NCBI GenBank assembly: GCA_026989395.1
Contig: JALSJK010000181.1
Span: 1 to 36,380 of the forward strand
Direction of reading: 5' to 3'
DNA length: 36,380 nucleotides
Origin: Methylomonas sp.
Lineage (GTDB): Bacteria > Pseudomonadota > Gammaproteobacteria > Methylococcales > Methylomonadaceae
Positions 16,575 to 27,710 of this stretch are shown here, piece after piece (the stretch's first letter is position 1; the number at the start of each line of letters is the position of its first letter). The position numbers and the translations under genes are program-made. The notes under the pieces were generated by a model, which had not been told where the DNA came from, ran no database searches, and worked only from the letters and a program-made list of their open reading frames with translations.

Positions 16575-17056
16575 TAATAACCCTCATAGTGATTAAAAAC
16601 AGAGAATTTGCCATTTTCATCAAAAGCAACTACGTCGAAAGGATCTTTTCTGCCACCCATTTCCATTCCTGGCGTACCTGCTGGCATAGCGGGTACAGAT
16701 ATCCCAACAATTTTTGGGCGTTTGGCCAATAAAGTAATTATATCTGCCGCTGGTACATGACCTTCAATAACATAACCATTAATAATCGCTGTATGACAGG
16801 ATTGCATTGCTGCCGGGACGCCGTATTTTTGTTTTATCGTATTAACATCATCATTAACAATATCTTTGACGGTAAATTGGTGCTTTTTTAAATGCTCAAT
16901 CCATTTATGACAACAACCGCATGTTGGACTTCGATAAACCACAATTGTCGTTGGCACGGCTAACTGCTTTTCGGATTTATCCCAAACACTTTCAGCATTG
17001 GCTTGCGCAGAAAACACCAAGATTAAAAATAGCGATAAAAAATTTTTCAAATTCAT
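16574..17056 (-). CDS. DUF411 periplasmic metal-binding protein
   Basis: This 160-residue exported protein belongs to DUF411, a family often found beside copper-resistance genes. A signal peptide ends near residue 21 (QANA). The thioredoxin-like domain carries CGCCH (46-50), Cys87-His88, His100 and a Met-rich C-terminal loop (Met124, Met131, Met133), all plausible soft-metal ligands. The open frame runs up to 17116, but the ATG at 17056 is chosen because AAAGGTG sits 6 bases upstream and the signal peptide begins there. It is coupled to glk by a one-base overlap, an unexpected partner. A copper chaperone or resistance role is family-based inference. Confidence 0.88.
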   Translation of the reverse strand: MNLKNFLSLFLILVFSAQANAESVWDKSEKQLAVPTTIVVYRSPTCGCCHKWIEHLKKHQFTVKDIVNDDVNTIKQKYGVPAAMQSCHTAIINGYVIEGHVPAADIITLLAKRPKIVGISVPAMPAGTPGMEMGGRKDPFDVVAFDENGKFSVFNHYEGY

Positions 17057-17181
17057 ATAAACACCTTTATTTGTTATCAATATTGTCATGTTAAGCGCAA
17101 TTGCAATGCCAAACAAGCGTTACACACCACATTGCTAATTAAGAGGACTACAGAAGCAATAAATAGTTTCCCCTGTAATGG

Positions 17182-17856
17182 TTAAATAAATCCATGCTCC
17201 GCAAATGAAAATGGCACGCCATCGCCAATAATAAAATGATCCAGCACTCTGATATCAAACAAATTCAAAGCCTGCTTGAGCTTATCCGTAATGAGCCGGT
17301 CAGCCTGACTGGGTTCGGCGATGCCAGAAGGATGGTTATGCGCAAAAATGACAGCCGATGCATTATGATGCAAAGCCCTTTTTGCGACTTCTCTGGGATA
17401 AACGCTGGCGCCATCAATCGTGCCCCGAAATAATTCTTCAAGTTTGATAATTCTATGTTTATTGTCAAGAAACAGACAAGCAAAAACCTCGTAAGAATAT
17501 CCACGTAATTGAGCGCTTAAATAAGCTCGAGTTGCTTCTGGGCTGGTCAACACATCATCTTGTTGTAATGTTTCTACAAAATGCCGTCTAGCCATTTCCA
17601 ATACTGCCTGAAGTTGAGCATATTTTGCGGTTCCCAAACCCAGACTTTGACAGAATCGTTGACAATCTGCGGCCAACAAGGCTTTTAAAGATCCAAAATC
17701 AGCCAATAATTCCCGCGCCAAATCAACGGCTGTTTTCCCCCGGGTTCCAGTACGTAAAAAAATGGCCAGCAATTCAGCGTCGCTTAATGCCGCCGAACCA
17801 CGTTGCAATAACTTTTCTCTAGGCCTTTCCTGCTCTGGCCAATCAGTAATAGACAA
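17182..17856 (-). CDS. radC: RadC (UPF0758) JAB-domain protein
   Basis: This is a conserved 224-residue protein with an N-terminal helix-hairpin-helix-like region and a C-terminal JAB/MPN+ metalloprotease-like domain. The metal motif is HNHPSG (173-178) with Asp186, matching HxHx10D. The historical DNA-repair role of RadC is disputed and its function is not known. The open frame reaches a TTG at 17871. The TTG at 17856 was chosen because AGGAG (17863-17867) lies 6 bases upstream and the protein then begins [16 protein letters not shown], aligning with Pseudomonas RadC ([16 protein letters not shown]). It is divergent from coaBC, as in many gammaproteobacteria. Confidence 0.92.
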   Translation of the reverse strand: MSITDWPEQERPREKLLQRGSAALSDAELLAIFLRTGTRGKTAVDLARELLADFGSLKALLAADCQRFCQSLGLGTAKYAQLQAVLEMARRHFVETLQQDDVLTSPEATRAYLSAQLRGYSYEVFACLFLDNKHRIIKLEELFRGTIDGASVYPREVAKRALHHNASAVIFAHNHPSGIAEPSQADRLITDKLKQALNLFDIRVLDHFIIGDGVPFSFAEHGFI

Positions 17857-17936
17857 ACTATTCTCCTGCAAATTATCCAGTAAGATTAGAAGAAATTGTC
17901 TAGACTTGCCATAATATCCAATGAATTAACCGAGTT

Positions 17937-19154
17937 GTGGTAAGCAAAATTAACAAAAAAATCTTATTAGCCGCTTCCGGCGGTATTGCTGCGTACAAAA
18001 CTGCGGAGCTAGTCAGGCTATTACGCAAAAAAAATGCCGAAGTACGCGTTGTACTAACTCATGCTGCTGAAAAATTTGTTACGCCATTAACATTTCAGGC
18101 GCTTTCCGGCCATGCCGTTGCTACTGAGTTACTCGATACCGAACAGGAAAATGCCATGGGCCATATTAATCTGGCTAGATGGGCAGATTTACTGATTGTT
18201 GCACCGGCAACTGCTGATATTATTGCCAAATTCAGCCACGGCCTTGCCGATGACTTGCTTAGCACCTTGTATCTTGCCGCTGAATGCCCGGTTTATATCG
18301 CACCCGCAATGAACCAGGCAATGTGGAACAAAACCGTCACCCAAGATAACATCAAAAAATTGCAAAATCATGGCGTGACAATAATAGGCCCGGAATCCGG
18401 AGACCAGGCTTGCGGAGAACAAGGTTTTGGACGCATGTCAGAACCAGAAGAAATTTGCAACCATTTATTAACCGGCAGTTCATCTTCGCTACTGCAAGGA
18501 AAGTCGGTTTTAATCAGTGCAGGGCCAACACGCGAACCGTTAGACCCGGTACGATATATCTCTAATCGCAGCTCAGGGAAAATGGGCTATGCTTTGGCAG
18601 AAGCGGCGATTAATCAAGGCGCGTCCGTTACTTTGGTTAGCGGCCCTGTGTCATTGTCTGCGCCAGCTAAAACCAACCTTGTTAATGTTGAAACCGCGCA
18701 GCAAATGTATGAAGAAGTTCTGCAACGGGCAGGTCTTTACGATGTATATATTGGCGCCGCAGCTGTTGCAGATTACAGTCCTGACCAAATAAAGGAAGAA
18801 AAAATAAAAAAACAGGCGGATAGAACGACTATAGTTCTGCGGAAAAACAAAGATATTTTAAGTGCGGTAGCCCACTTAAAACAGCGGCCGTTTACAGTAG
18901 GCTTTGCCGCCGAAACCCAGGAACTGGAAAAATATGCCCGAGGCAAACTGGAACGAAAAAATCTGGATATGATCGCTGCAAACTGGGTTGGTAAAGAATC
19001 TGGCGGTTTTGAAGATGACAATAATGCGCTGCAAGTATTCTGGCGTCAAGGTAAACAAAACTTTGAAATGATGAATAAAAAAAGATTGGCTGAAAAGTTA
19101 ATCGAATTAATTGCTGAGAAATTAGATGAAAAAAATACAACTAAAAATCCTTGA
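17937..19154 (+). CDS. coaBC: Bifunctional phosphopantothenoylcysteine decarboxylase / synthetase
   Basis: CoaBC carries out two consecutive steps of coenzyme A synthesis: CTP-dependent ligation of cysteine to 4'-phosphopantothenate, then decarboxylation. The 405-residue protein has the flavin-dependent CoaC half (1-180) with SGGIAAYK, His76 in [11 protein letters not shown], Asn126 in PAMNQAMW and Cys159 in [10 protein letters not shown]. The CoaB half follows, with [36 protein letters not shown] and FAAETQ. The start is a GTG; no ATG lies in frame nearby and no clear Shine-Dalgarno is seen. The 3' end overlaps dut by 29 bases. The coaBC-dut-algC-argB order matches pseudomonads. Confidence 0.96.
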   Translation: MVSKINKKILLAASGGIAAYKTAELVRLLRKKNAEVRVVLTHAAEKFVTPLTFQALSGHAVATELLDTEQENAMGHINLARWADLLIVAPATADIIAKFSHGLADDLLSTLYLAAECPVYIAPAMNQAMWNKTVTQDNIKKLQNHGVTIIGPESGDQACGEQGFGRMSEPEEICNHLLTGSSSSLLQGKSVLISAGPTREPLDPVRYISNRSSGKMGYALAEAAINQGASVTLVSGPVSLSAPAKTNLVNVETAQQMYEEVLQRAGLYDVYIGAAAVADYSPDQIKEEKIKKQADRTTIVLRKNKDILSAVAHLKQRPFTVGFAAETQELEKYARGKLERKNLDMIAANWVGKESGGFEDDNNALQVFWRQGKQNFEMMNKKRLAEKLIELIAEKLDEKNTTKNP

Positions 19155-19581
19155 TTCCAGACTGGGCAATGATATTCCGCTCCCGGAATATGCCACACAA
19201 GGCTCTGCTGGACTTGATATCAGGGCTTGTGTTGATAAACCAGTTACATTGCAACCAGGTGAAACCACACTCATTCCCAGCGGCTTTGCAATCCATATTG
19301 CCGACCCAACACTAGCGGCTGTTTTACTCCCCCGATCAGGATTAGGTCATAAACACGGCATTGTACTGGGAAACCTGGTAGGTTTAATTGATTCTGATTA
19401 TCAGGGTCAAGTTTTTGTTTCCTGCTGGAACCGGGGCAACGACCAATTTACCATCCAAATTGGTGAGCGAATCGCGCAAATGGTGTTTGTACCCATCGTC
19501 CAGACACAATTTGAAATGGTTACTGAATTTGATGATAGTCACCGGGGTGAGGGTGGTTTTGGACATACCGGACGACATTAG
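19126..19581 (+). CDS. dut: dUTP diphosphatase
   Basis: Dut hydrolyses dUTP to dUMP and pyrophosphate, keeping uracil out of DNA and feeding dTMP synthesis. All five motifs of the trimeric dUTPase are visible in the 151 residues: [43 protein letters not shown] and the C-terminal [10 protein letters not shown]. The sequence closely tracks E. coli Dut from the first residues ([10 protein letters not shown]), which fixes the start at the ATG inside the end of coaBC. Length is exactly that expected. Confidence 0.98.
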   Translation: MKKIQLKILDSRLGNDIPLPEYATQGSAGLDIRACVDKPVTLQPGETTLIPSGFAIHIADPTLAAVLLPRSGLGHKHGIVLGNLVGLIDSDYQGQVFVSCWNRGNDQFTIQIGERIAQMVFVPIVQTQFEMVTEFDDSHRGEGGFGHTGRH

Positions 19582-19607
19582 TCGTTCCTTATTGACGGAG
19601 TAAATGT

Positions 19608-22178
19608 ATGGTTCGTATTTTTTCAGTTTTAGGCATCCTGACTGTTTCACTCATCCTTTTGGTGGGAGGAGGTGTCTATTGGTTTTCAAAAGCCCAGATA
19701 TCACAAGCTAATGAACAGGCTAGAACCAGCCTATCCAAAGGGATCGCTTTTAATATCTCCGGGCATATCACCGTACTCAACCAAATGCTCGATCAAATGG
19801 CTGAAAACCCTGAATTAATTGCAGCCGTCAACGCAACTAACCAACTGGCTATGAAAGGAATCGCCAGCAAAATGCAAACCTACCTGCCTGGTGCAATGAT
19901 CGTTCGGATATTGATTCCAGATTCTGCAACTGTCGATAAAATCAATGTTCCAAACATGGGGTTTGCAGACCTTGACCTGGTTCAGGAAACAGCTAAACAG
20001 CATCAACCCGCCGTTATTCAGGGTGCTGACCAGCACCGGCATCTTGCCATTGCCCGACAAATCAAGGATCGCGGCAGAGTCATCGGGGTTGTTCTGGCCA
20101 GCCTGCAATACGGTTTTTTGAAAAAAAATATTGATGCCTTAGTGCCGGATCAAAGTCTTGCAGTTCTGAAACAGGATAAAGTTGTTCTACATAGTTCTGG
20201 CGATAAATCGCTTATGGAGACTTCAAACGCTGAGGAAGTCAACATCCCTGGAACAAATTGGAAAATCCAGTTCTGGGACAATAACCAACTGAGTCTGTCC
20301 GATCTGGGCATTATAAGCGCCATCATCTTGATTCCACTATTATTTGCCGCACTCGCATTTCTTTTTGGCTTTCGCCGCATCACCGCGATGCTGCGCGAAG
20401 ATATGAGCAGCGTTGTAAAAGTTGTAAAAGATTTAATGACCAACAAGCCTTTGGGTAATTACCCAATCGCCCTTAACGAAATGCGCGCAAGCATTTCCAC
20501 TTTGGTGCAATTTAAACGCGTACTGGAACATGAGGGCGGCGACTTTGAAAGCAATGAGGATGACATGGGACTGTCCAGCTTTTTTGACGAGTCCCCGCCA
20601 GAACCGGAAGCAGAATCTGAGCCAGAAGGCTTGACATTTCTGAACGCCAAGGAAGGAATAGAAGTTTTTGAAACGGAATCAACTGACCCTGACTTGCCTG
20701 ATGAAATACCGCCTATTCCGAAACAAACAAGTTTAAAAGATAAACCCGAAGATATAGAAATTCAATCGCTAACGCCTGATCCCATTACCGAAACGGCAAG
20801 TGATGAAACTTCTAACATGTTTCGCGCCTACGATATACGTGGCATAGCAAACAAAAACCTAACCAAGGAATTTGTTTACGATTTGGGCCGTGCCGTTGCT
20901 TCCGAAGCAAAAGAACAAAACTGTTCAACCATTGTGGTTGCCCGAGATGGCCGCACTTCCAGCCCTGTTTTAGCCGACTCGCTGGCAAAAGGCATCATCT
21001 CAACTGGTTTGAATGTTCTGGATCTGGGCATGGTGCCAACCCCAGTATTATATTTTGTTGTTCAGCACAGCGAGGGTCATAGCGGCGTTATGGTCACTGG
21101 CAGCCACAACCCTGCCGACTACAATGGCTTAAAAATTGTCATTGGCGGTGAAACCCTGTCCGGCGATAAAATTCAAACACTCAAACAACGAATTGAAAAT
21201 AATGATTTTGCGACTGGCGAAGAAGGAACGATAGACCAGAATAATATGTTTGTGAATGAATACATCGGCATGCTGACTGATGATATTCGTATTGGCCGCC
21301 CCATGAAAGTGGTTGTTGATTGCGGTAATGGCGTTGCAGGAGAATTGGGCCCGACGCTACTGAAAACCATGGGCTGTGAAGTTATTGAATTATATTGTGA
21401 GATTGATGGCAACTTCCCGAATCACCATCCCGACCCAAGCAACCCTGAAAACCTGCAAGCATTGATTCAAGCGGTACAGGATAATGAAGCCGATCTGGGT
21501 ATTGCTTTTGACGGTGATGGCGACAGATTGGGAATTGTAGACACCCAAGGTGAAATTATCTGGCCTGACCGGCAAATGATGTTATTTGCCAAAGATGTTC
21601 TGGACCGTAAACCAGGCTCAGAAATAATCTATGACGTTAAATGCTCCCGGCATCTCGAAGAACAAATCCTGAAATTCGGTGGCCGCCCGATTATGTGGAA
21701 AACCGGCCACTCCCTGATGAAAGCAAAAATCAAAGAAACCGGGGCAAAATTGGCCGGTGAAATGAGTGGACATATTTTCTTTAATGACCGCTGGTTTGGT
21801 TTTGATGACGCCCTGTACGCCGCCGCAAGAATGATAGAAATTCTTTCCGCTGATAGTCGAAACAGTCATGAAGTTTTTTCTAGCTACCCTGACAGCATCA
21901 ATACCCCAGAGCTTAATATCCCCATTGCTGATGATGAAAAATTTGATTTTGTTTCCAAAATACAAAATCAAGCCAATTTTGCCCAGGGTAAAATCATCGA
22001 CATTGATGGCTTAAGGGTTGATTTTCCAGATGGCTGGGGGCTAGTGAGAGCCTCTAATACGACGCCATCTCTGGTACTGCGTTTTGAGGCTGACAACCAA
22101 GAAGCACTAAAGCGCATCCAGGATCAATTCAAACAATTGATGTTATCAATCAAGCCAGATCTTAATTTGCCATTTTAG
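19608..22178 (+). CDS. algC: Phosphomannomutase/phosphoglucomutase with N-terminal membrane module
   Basis: This alpha-D-phosphohexomutase interconverts 6- and 1-phosphates of mannose and glucose for exopolysaccharide, LPS and glycogen. The 856-residue protein is larger than the soluble enzyme (about 460). Residues 1-403 contain two hydrophobic segments (about 5-27 and 230-250) flanking a periplasmic sensor-like region, then an acidic Pro-rich linker. The enzyme begins at MFRAYDIRG (404). Catalytic Ser499 is in VTGSHNP, the metal site DGDGDR is at 635-640, and the sugar loop GEMSGH is at 717-722. Long AlgC forms of this kind are known in Pseudomonas and relatives. GGAG lies a few bases before the ATG, 26 bases after dut. 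Confidence 0.94.
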   Translation: MVRIFSVLGILTVSLILLVGGGVYWFSKAQISQANEQARTSLSKGIAFNISGHITVLNQMLDQMAENPELIAAVNATNQLAMKGIASKMQTYLPGAMIVRILIPDSATVDKINVPNMGFADLDLVQETAKQHQPAVIQGADQHRHLAIARQIKDRGRVIGVVLASLQYGFLKKNIDALVPDQSLAVLKQDKVVLHSSGDKSLMETSNAEEVNIPGTNWKIQFWDNNQLSLSDLGIISAIILIPLLFAALAFLFGFRRITAMLREDMSSVVKVVKDLMTNKPLGNYPIALNEMRASISTLVQFKRVLEHEGGDFESNEDDMGLSSFFDESPPEPEAESEPEGLTFLNAKEGIEVFETESTDPDLPDEIPPIPKQTSLKDKPEDIEIQSLTPDPITETASDETSNMFRAYDIRGIANKNLTKEFVYDLGRAVASEAKEQNCSTIVVARDGRTSSPVLADSLAKGIISTGLNVLDLGMVPTPVLYFVVQHSEGHSGVMVTGSHNPADYNGLKIVIGGETLSGDKIQTLKQRIENNDFATGEEGTIDQNNMFVNEYIGMLTDDIRIGRPMKVVVDCGNGVAGELGPTLLKTMGCEVIELYCEIDGNFPNHHPDPSNPENLQALIQAVQDNEADLGIAFDGDGDRLGIVDTQGEIIWPDRQMMLFAKDVLDRKPGSEIIYDVKCSRHLEEQILKFGGRPIMWKTGHSLMKAKIKETGAKLAGEMSGHIFFNDRWFGFDDALYAAARMIEILSADSRNSHEVFSSYPDSINTPELNIPIADDEKFDFVSKIQNQANFAQGKIIDIDGLRVDFPDGWGLVRASNTTPSLVLRFEADNQEALKRIQDQFKQLMLSIKPDLNLPF

Positions 22179-22223
22179 GGACAACTGATTGACCTTGCTT
22201 TTTGACCGTTGTAACCAATGTAG

Positions 22224-24176
<1,953 letters not shown>

Positions 24177-24439
24177 TTATGAATGAGATTTGCTCTATTC
24201 CCAACTGTAATTGCAATTAAGTATAGATATGATTTAAGAAACCGACAAACCAGAATTGAAAATAGAGGAAAAACAATAAAGCCATCATGATGGCAAAGAG
24301 AAATGAGTGGATTATTTGCTTCCAACCCTCATTTTAGACACCTGAACTTATAATTCCTATTCTAATAAAAACTTTTAGTATGATCGCTTTAATCTACTAA
24401 GGTTAGAAAAGCAACTCATAAAAATTCTTTTCACAAATA
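24177..24439. other. Divergent intergenic region before the pilus genes
   Basis: This 263-base AT-rich region separates the DUF4124 gene from the pilus block and must hold promoters for both, but no hexamer pair stands out. No RNA gene, terminator or repeat is evident. The first pilus gene lacks a visible Shine-Dalgarno. Confidence 0.4.
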
Positions 24440-25378
24440 ATGAACAACCCTAGTAACAACACAGGCCTAAGTTTGGTGGAACTGCTCATCTCTGTCAGCA
24501 TAGCTGGCCTGATTATGCTTTCAATTAACGGTATGCTCGCGATGGGATTGCAAAGCGCTCAAGCAACACAAAAAAAAAATGCGTTAACCCGGCAGGCTCA
24601 GTTTGCCATGAATCTTATGGTGAAAACAATTCAAGAAAGTCCACGTTTACTGCTGCCTTTGGCGAATTCACCAATCCGTGGCGATACAGCAGATGATCAT
24701 GGCGTTGTTGCTGTTACTTTGAACCATATCCGAGATCTGGATGGTAACGGTATAGCTGATGCTGACAATGATGGCGACGGGCTATTTGATGAGGATTTAC
24801 CGGATGATGCTAATAATGATGGTCGTCGAGGGATAGCCTATATAGATGATGACAAAAAATATGGCGCCGAACTTTCCAGTTTCTTTAATAATGATGACGA
24901 TGAAGATTTTGTTTTGTTCGTTAATTCTAACAGAGACGAAGATTGGATCGATGGAGTTGATAATGACAATGATGGCTTAATCGATGAAGACCCTCCAGCA
25001 GACATGAACAATGACGGCTGCTCGGGAGCTTGCGATGTTGATGAGGATGGCGATGGCAACAATAACGAAGATGCAGCCGAAGACGATGACGAAGATGGGC
25101 AATCTGATGAAGACTGGTACGATTCTGTGGTTTTTTATGAAAAAAATGGCAATCTTTATCAACGAACGCCGGTCCCCTGGGATGAAAATACCGATGGCAG
25201 CATAACCGGCAAGGATCATATTGAATCCATACTGGTTGAAAATGTTTCTTCATTTGTCGTGACTCGCCTAACCACAGATAGCGACTCTACTCAAATTGTT
25301 GACTTAAAACTTGACCTAACGAATACAGAGGGAGAAATTTTCAGCCTAAATACTCAAGTACGAATAAGAGGGTTTTGA
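24440..25378 (+). CDS. PilW/MshO-like minor pilin with Asp-rich insertion
   Basis: This is a predicted minor pseudopilin of an MSHA-type pilus, 312 residues. The prepilin signal ends at Gly9 with Leu10 at +1 instead of the usual Phe, and Glu14 at +5; the hydrophobic helix runs to about 36. Residues about 99-226 form an insertion dominated by Asp, Asn, Glu and Gly with many DxDxDG-type units (for example DADNDGDGLFDED and DNDNDGLIDED). These resemble thrombospondin type 3 or EF-hand-like calcium loops. Cys194 and Cys198 lie inside it. A beta-like C-terminal segment follows, as in PilW. The stop overlaps the next start. Position and class fit MshO; calcium binding is inferred. Confidence 0.8.
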   Translation: MNNPSNNTGLSLVELLISVSIAGLIMLSINGMLAMGLQSAQATQKKNALTRQAQFAMNLMVKTIQESPRLLLPLANSPIRGDTADDHGVVAVTLNHIRDLDGNGIADADNDGDGLFDEDLPDDANNDGRRGIAYIDDDKKYGAELSSFFNNDDDEDFVLFVNSNRDEDWIDGVDNDNDGLIDEDPPADMNNDGCSGACDVDEDGDGNNNEDAAEDDDEDGQSDEDWYDSVVFYEKNGNLYQRTPVPWDENTDGSITGKDHIESILVENVSSFVVTRLTTDSDSTQIVDLKLDLTNTEGEIFSLNTQVRIRGF

Positions 25379-26370
25379 TGATGCATTATCCCGAAAATAC
25401 AGTACAGAACGGTTATATCCTTTTACCAGTTATTTTAGCACTAACAATCTTAGCTGTTTTGTCATATCAGATGACTACTGAAAGCGCGTTAAATGTTGGA
25501 TCTGCTGTTAGAAATCAGGAAATGCAAACTGCAAAATATGTTGCTGAAGCGGGTTTGCAACATGCAATCTGGCAACTCAATCAAGCCAATTGTAGTGGCT
25601 ATTCTGATTTTACCAATGAGTCTTTAGGGGAATATCAATATAACACTAGCATAACACCTAAAAATGGTTCACCAGTCACCGTCATCGCAACTGGGACTGA
25701 TGCAAATGGGACAGCTTATTCGATCAAACAGGAATCAATGAAAGTCTATCAAACTTATCAAACCTTGATTTTGCAACCAGGTAGTGAAGGAAAAGATGCT
25801 TGGGTTGATGCTAACAGTCCTAAAGACAATTTTGGCAAATCAAATTGGATGACCATTAGCGGCAATCCAACCGAAAAATATTTTCTGGGCTATTTTGATT
25901 TATCTTCCCTACCACTAGAAAGTAAAATTATTACAGCATCACTAGAAATGTATATGGCTTCCGTTACCAATGCAACTTCCTCTTCATCCTTCTCACTATT
26001 TCGCATGACACAAAATTGGATCGAAGGTACTGGAGATTGGTGGGATGCTAGAGATGGTGTCAATTGGGACACATCTGATGGCAGTACCACGTGGACCTGG
26101 CCAGACAACCACTATTCAATAAAAGCAATAGCGACTACAAAAATTAACCCTAGCTTTGATGGCTGGCATAGTTGGGATATACAGAAACTCGTAAGCCTGT
26201 GGCATTCGAATAAAATATCCAATTTTGGATTTCTTATCAAAGCGGACTCCAGCGTACAAGACGCAGGGTTTTATAGTAGCGATTTCAAAAATACAAGTAA
26301 AAACCCTAAGTTAATAATAACTTATACTTGCGAATGTGGTGTGTCCTGTGTTGTCGGCAACTCGCCATAG
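25378..26370 (+). CDS. PilX/MshP-like pilus protein with DNRLRE-type domain
   Basis: This 330-residue protein has a single N-terminal hydrophobic helix (about 12-32) followed by a PilX-like segment (AKYVAEAGLQHAIWQLN, 52-68). Residues about 129-316 look like a DNRLRE domain: an Asp-Ala-Trp-Val-Asp opening, NFG, a YFLGYFDLSSLP block, TQNWIEGTGDWWDARDGVNW, a DIQKLVSLW helix and PKLIITY at the end. DNRLRE domains occur in large secreted or surface adhesin-like proteins. The tail carries CECGVSC. The open frame reaches a TTG at 25375, but the ATG at 25378 has AGAGGG 5 bases upstream and overlaps the previous stop by one base. Likely a pilus-tip or priming component; the binding role is inferred. 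Confidence 0.78.
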   Translation: MMHYPENTVQNGYILLPVILALTILAVLSYQMTTESALNVGSAVRNQEMQTAKYVAEAGLQHAIWQLNQANCSGYSDFTNESLGEYQYNTSITPKNGSPVTVIATGTDANGTAYSIKQESMKVYQTYQTLILQPGSEGKDAWVDANSPKDNFGKSNWMTISGNPTEKYFLGYFDLSSLPLESKIITASLEMYMASVTNATSSSSFSLFRMTQNWIEGTGDWWDARDGVNWDTSDGSTTWTWPDNHYSIKAIATTKINPSFDGWHSWDIQKLVSLWHSNKISNFGFLIKADSSVQDAGFYSSDFKNTSKNPKLIITYTCECGVSCVVGNSP

Positions 26371-26567
26371 CAATGCATTTTACATGAGAGAACTTCTATT
26401 TCTGCCAAGAACCTTCTCCTGAAAGTTGGATGAGAAGAAATAAAAACACTAAAATCAAAAAAATCTCCTGCACATTTCTATAAATTCATCCGGTTTAACA
26501 AGCATGGTCTATATTTAAAGGAGCAATAAACAACTGACACTTTGATTCCAAGCTCAACTGGTTAACC

Positions 26568-27710
26568 ATGCTTACTGGTTTAAAAAATATTCATACATCC
26601 AGGTTATCAGATTTACTAAACATAACCAAAACAGGCCCGATTGGCCTGGACTTGGGCCTGGAAAAACTGAACATGGTACAAGTTAACAGCAGGGATAATC
26701 ATCCTGAAATTCATGCCGCTTGTTCTGATTACCACAATAGCAACATTGATTCCTTATTTACTGAACCGAAACTCTTACGCAACCTGATTTCATCTATATT
26801 TAGCAAACACCGATTTAGGGGCAGAAAAGTCATTTCATCAATGCCCAGCAACAAACTGAAATTATTGTTTTTAAATTATCGCTGCACTCAGGGCCAAGAA
26901 CATTCTGAAGCTCTTTTGACCGCACTACGTGACCGTATCGGAACTGACTTGGCTGACAATATTATTGATTACATTCCCATTAATCCAGATGGTACTGAAC
27001 ATGCTGAACATATTGCCTTAGTTGCACTGGCAAAAAAGCAGGACGTGGAAGCATATCTCGACCTGTTAACAAGCTGTGGCTTACAAGTTGTTGCACTTGA
27101 AATTGGTCCCGTGGCAATCAAACGCCTTATTAGCATAATGAGTAAGCAGGATAACACCCAGAAAACCTTAACGCTTAATTTTGGCGCAGAAAAAAGTTAT
27201 CTCACTGTGCTTTGGGATGGCAATATTTTACTGGACCGGGAAATCAATTTTGGTATGGATGCGATATTAAAAGCAGCTTCTGAAGGGATGGAAATCAACA
27301 CTCAATCAGCATTAAACATTTTGCATCAATACGGTTTATCAATTCCTGACCATGAAGCAAACCTGTTTGGTCCGGATTTTATTGACAACGATATTAGAGC
27401 AACTATTCATGAAATCCTCAAACCAGCGTTTTTAACTCTGGCGGCAGAAATCAGGGATGTCCTCGTTTACGTAGCTTCAGAAACGCGTGGCGGCGCCATA
27501 GAACAAGTTTATTTACTAGGCAGTCTGGCCAGAATTACAGGAATCGATCAATTATTGGGAACACATTTATCGATCCCTGTTAAAACCATCAACCCGTTTT
27601 ACGGTTTTTCAGTTCGTTCTTCCAATAACATGCTTGATGACCTTGGTCCTCTGGCCGGCATTGCTGTAGCGACAGGTCTTGCATTAAGAGGAGTCACTCA
27701 GCATGCATGA
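26568..27710 (+). CDS. mshI: PilM-like pilus assembly protein (MshI type)
   Basis: This is a predicted cytoplasmic actin-like protein that anchors the inner-membrane pilus platform through the PilN N-terminus. The 380 residues show a PilM/FtsA-like layout: IGLDLGLEKLNMVQ at 25-38, a central nucleotide-binding region with LTLNFGAEKSYLTVLWDG, and a C-terminal YLLGSLARITGIDQLL motif (about 328-343). It starts about 200 bases after the pilin genes without a Shine-Dalgarno. A 9-bp complementary pair (26500-26508 with 26565-26573) could fold over its start codon. It overlaps the next gene by 8 bases and begins a PilM-N-O-P-Q-like set. Confidence 0.85.
   Translation: MLTGLKNIHTSRLSDLLNITKTGPIGLDLGLEKLNMVQVNSRDNHPEIHAACSDYHNSNIDSLFTEPKLLRNLISSIFSKHRFRGRKVISSMPSNKLKLLFLNYRCTQGQEHSEALLTALRDRIGTDLADNIIDYIPINPDGTEHAEHIALVALAKKQDVEAYLDLLTSCGLQVVALEIGPVAIKRLISIMSKQDNTQKTLTLNFGAEKSYLTVLWDGNILLDREINFGMDAILKAASEGMEINTQSALNILHQYGLSIPDHEANLFGPDFIDNDIRATIHEILKPAFLTLAAEIRDVLVYVASETRGGAIEQVYLLGSLARITGIDQLLGTHLSIPVKTINPFYGFSVRSSNNMLDDLGPLAGIAVATGLALRGVTQHA

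Noticed and set aside
24727-25120. DNA-level tandem repeat or CRISPR-like array suggested by recurring GATGATGA/AATGATGG
   Set aside because: The units are irregular in length and sequence and follow the codons of the Asp-rich protein; there are no regular spacers.
24927-25253. His/Arg/Leu-rich minus-strand open frames opposite the Asp-rich pilin
   Set aside because: They are the mirror of GAT/GAC/AAT-rich codons of the pilin insertion and have no start signals.
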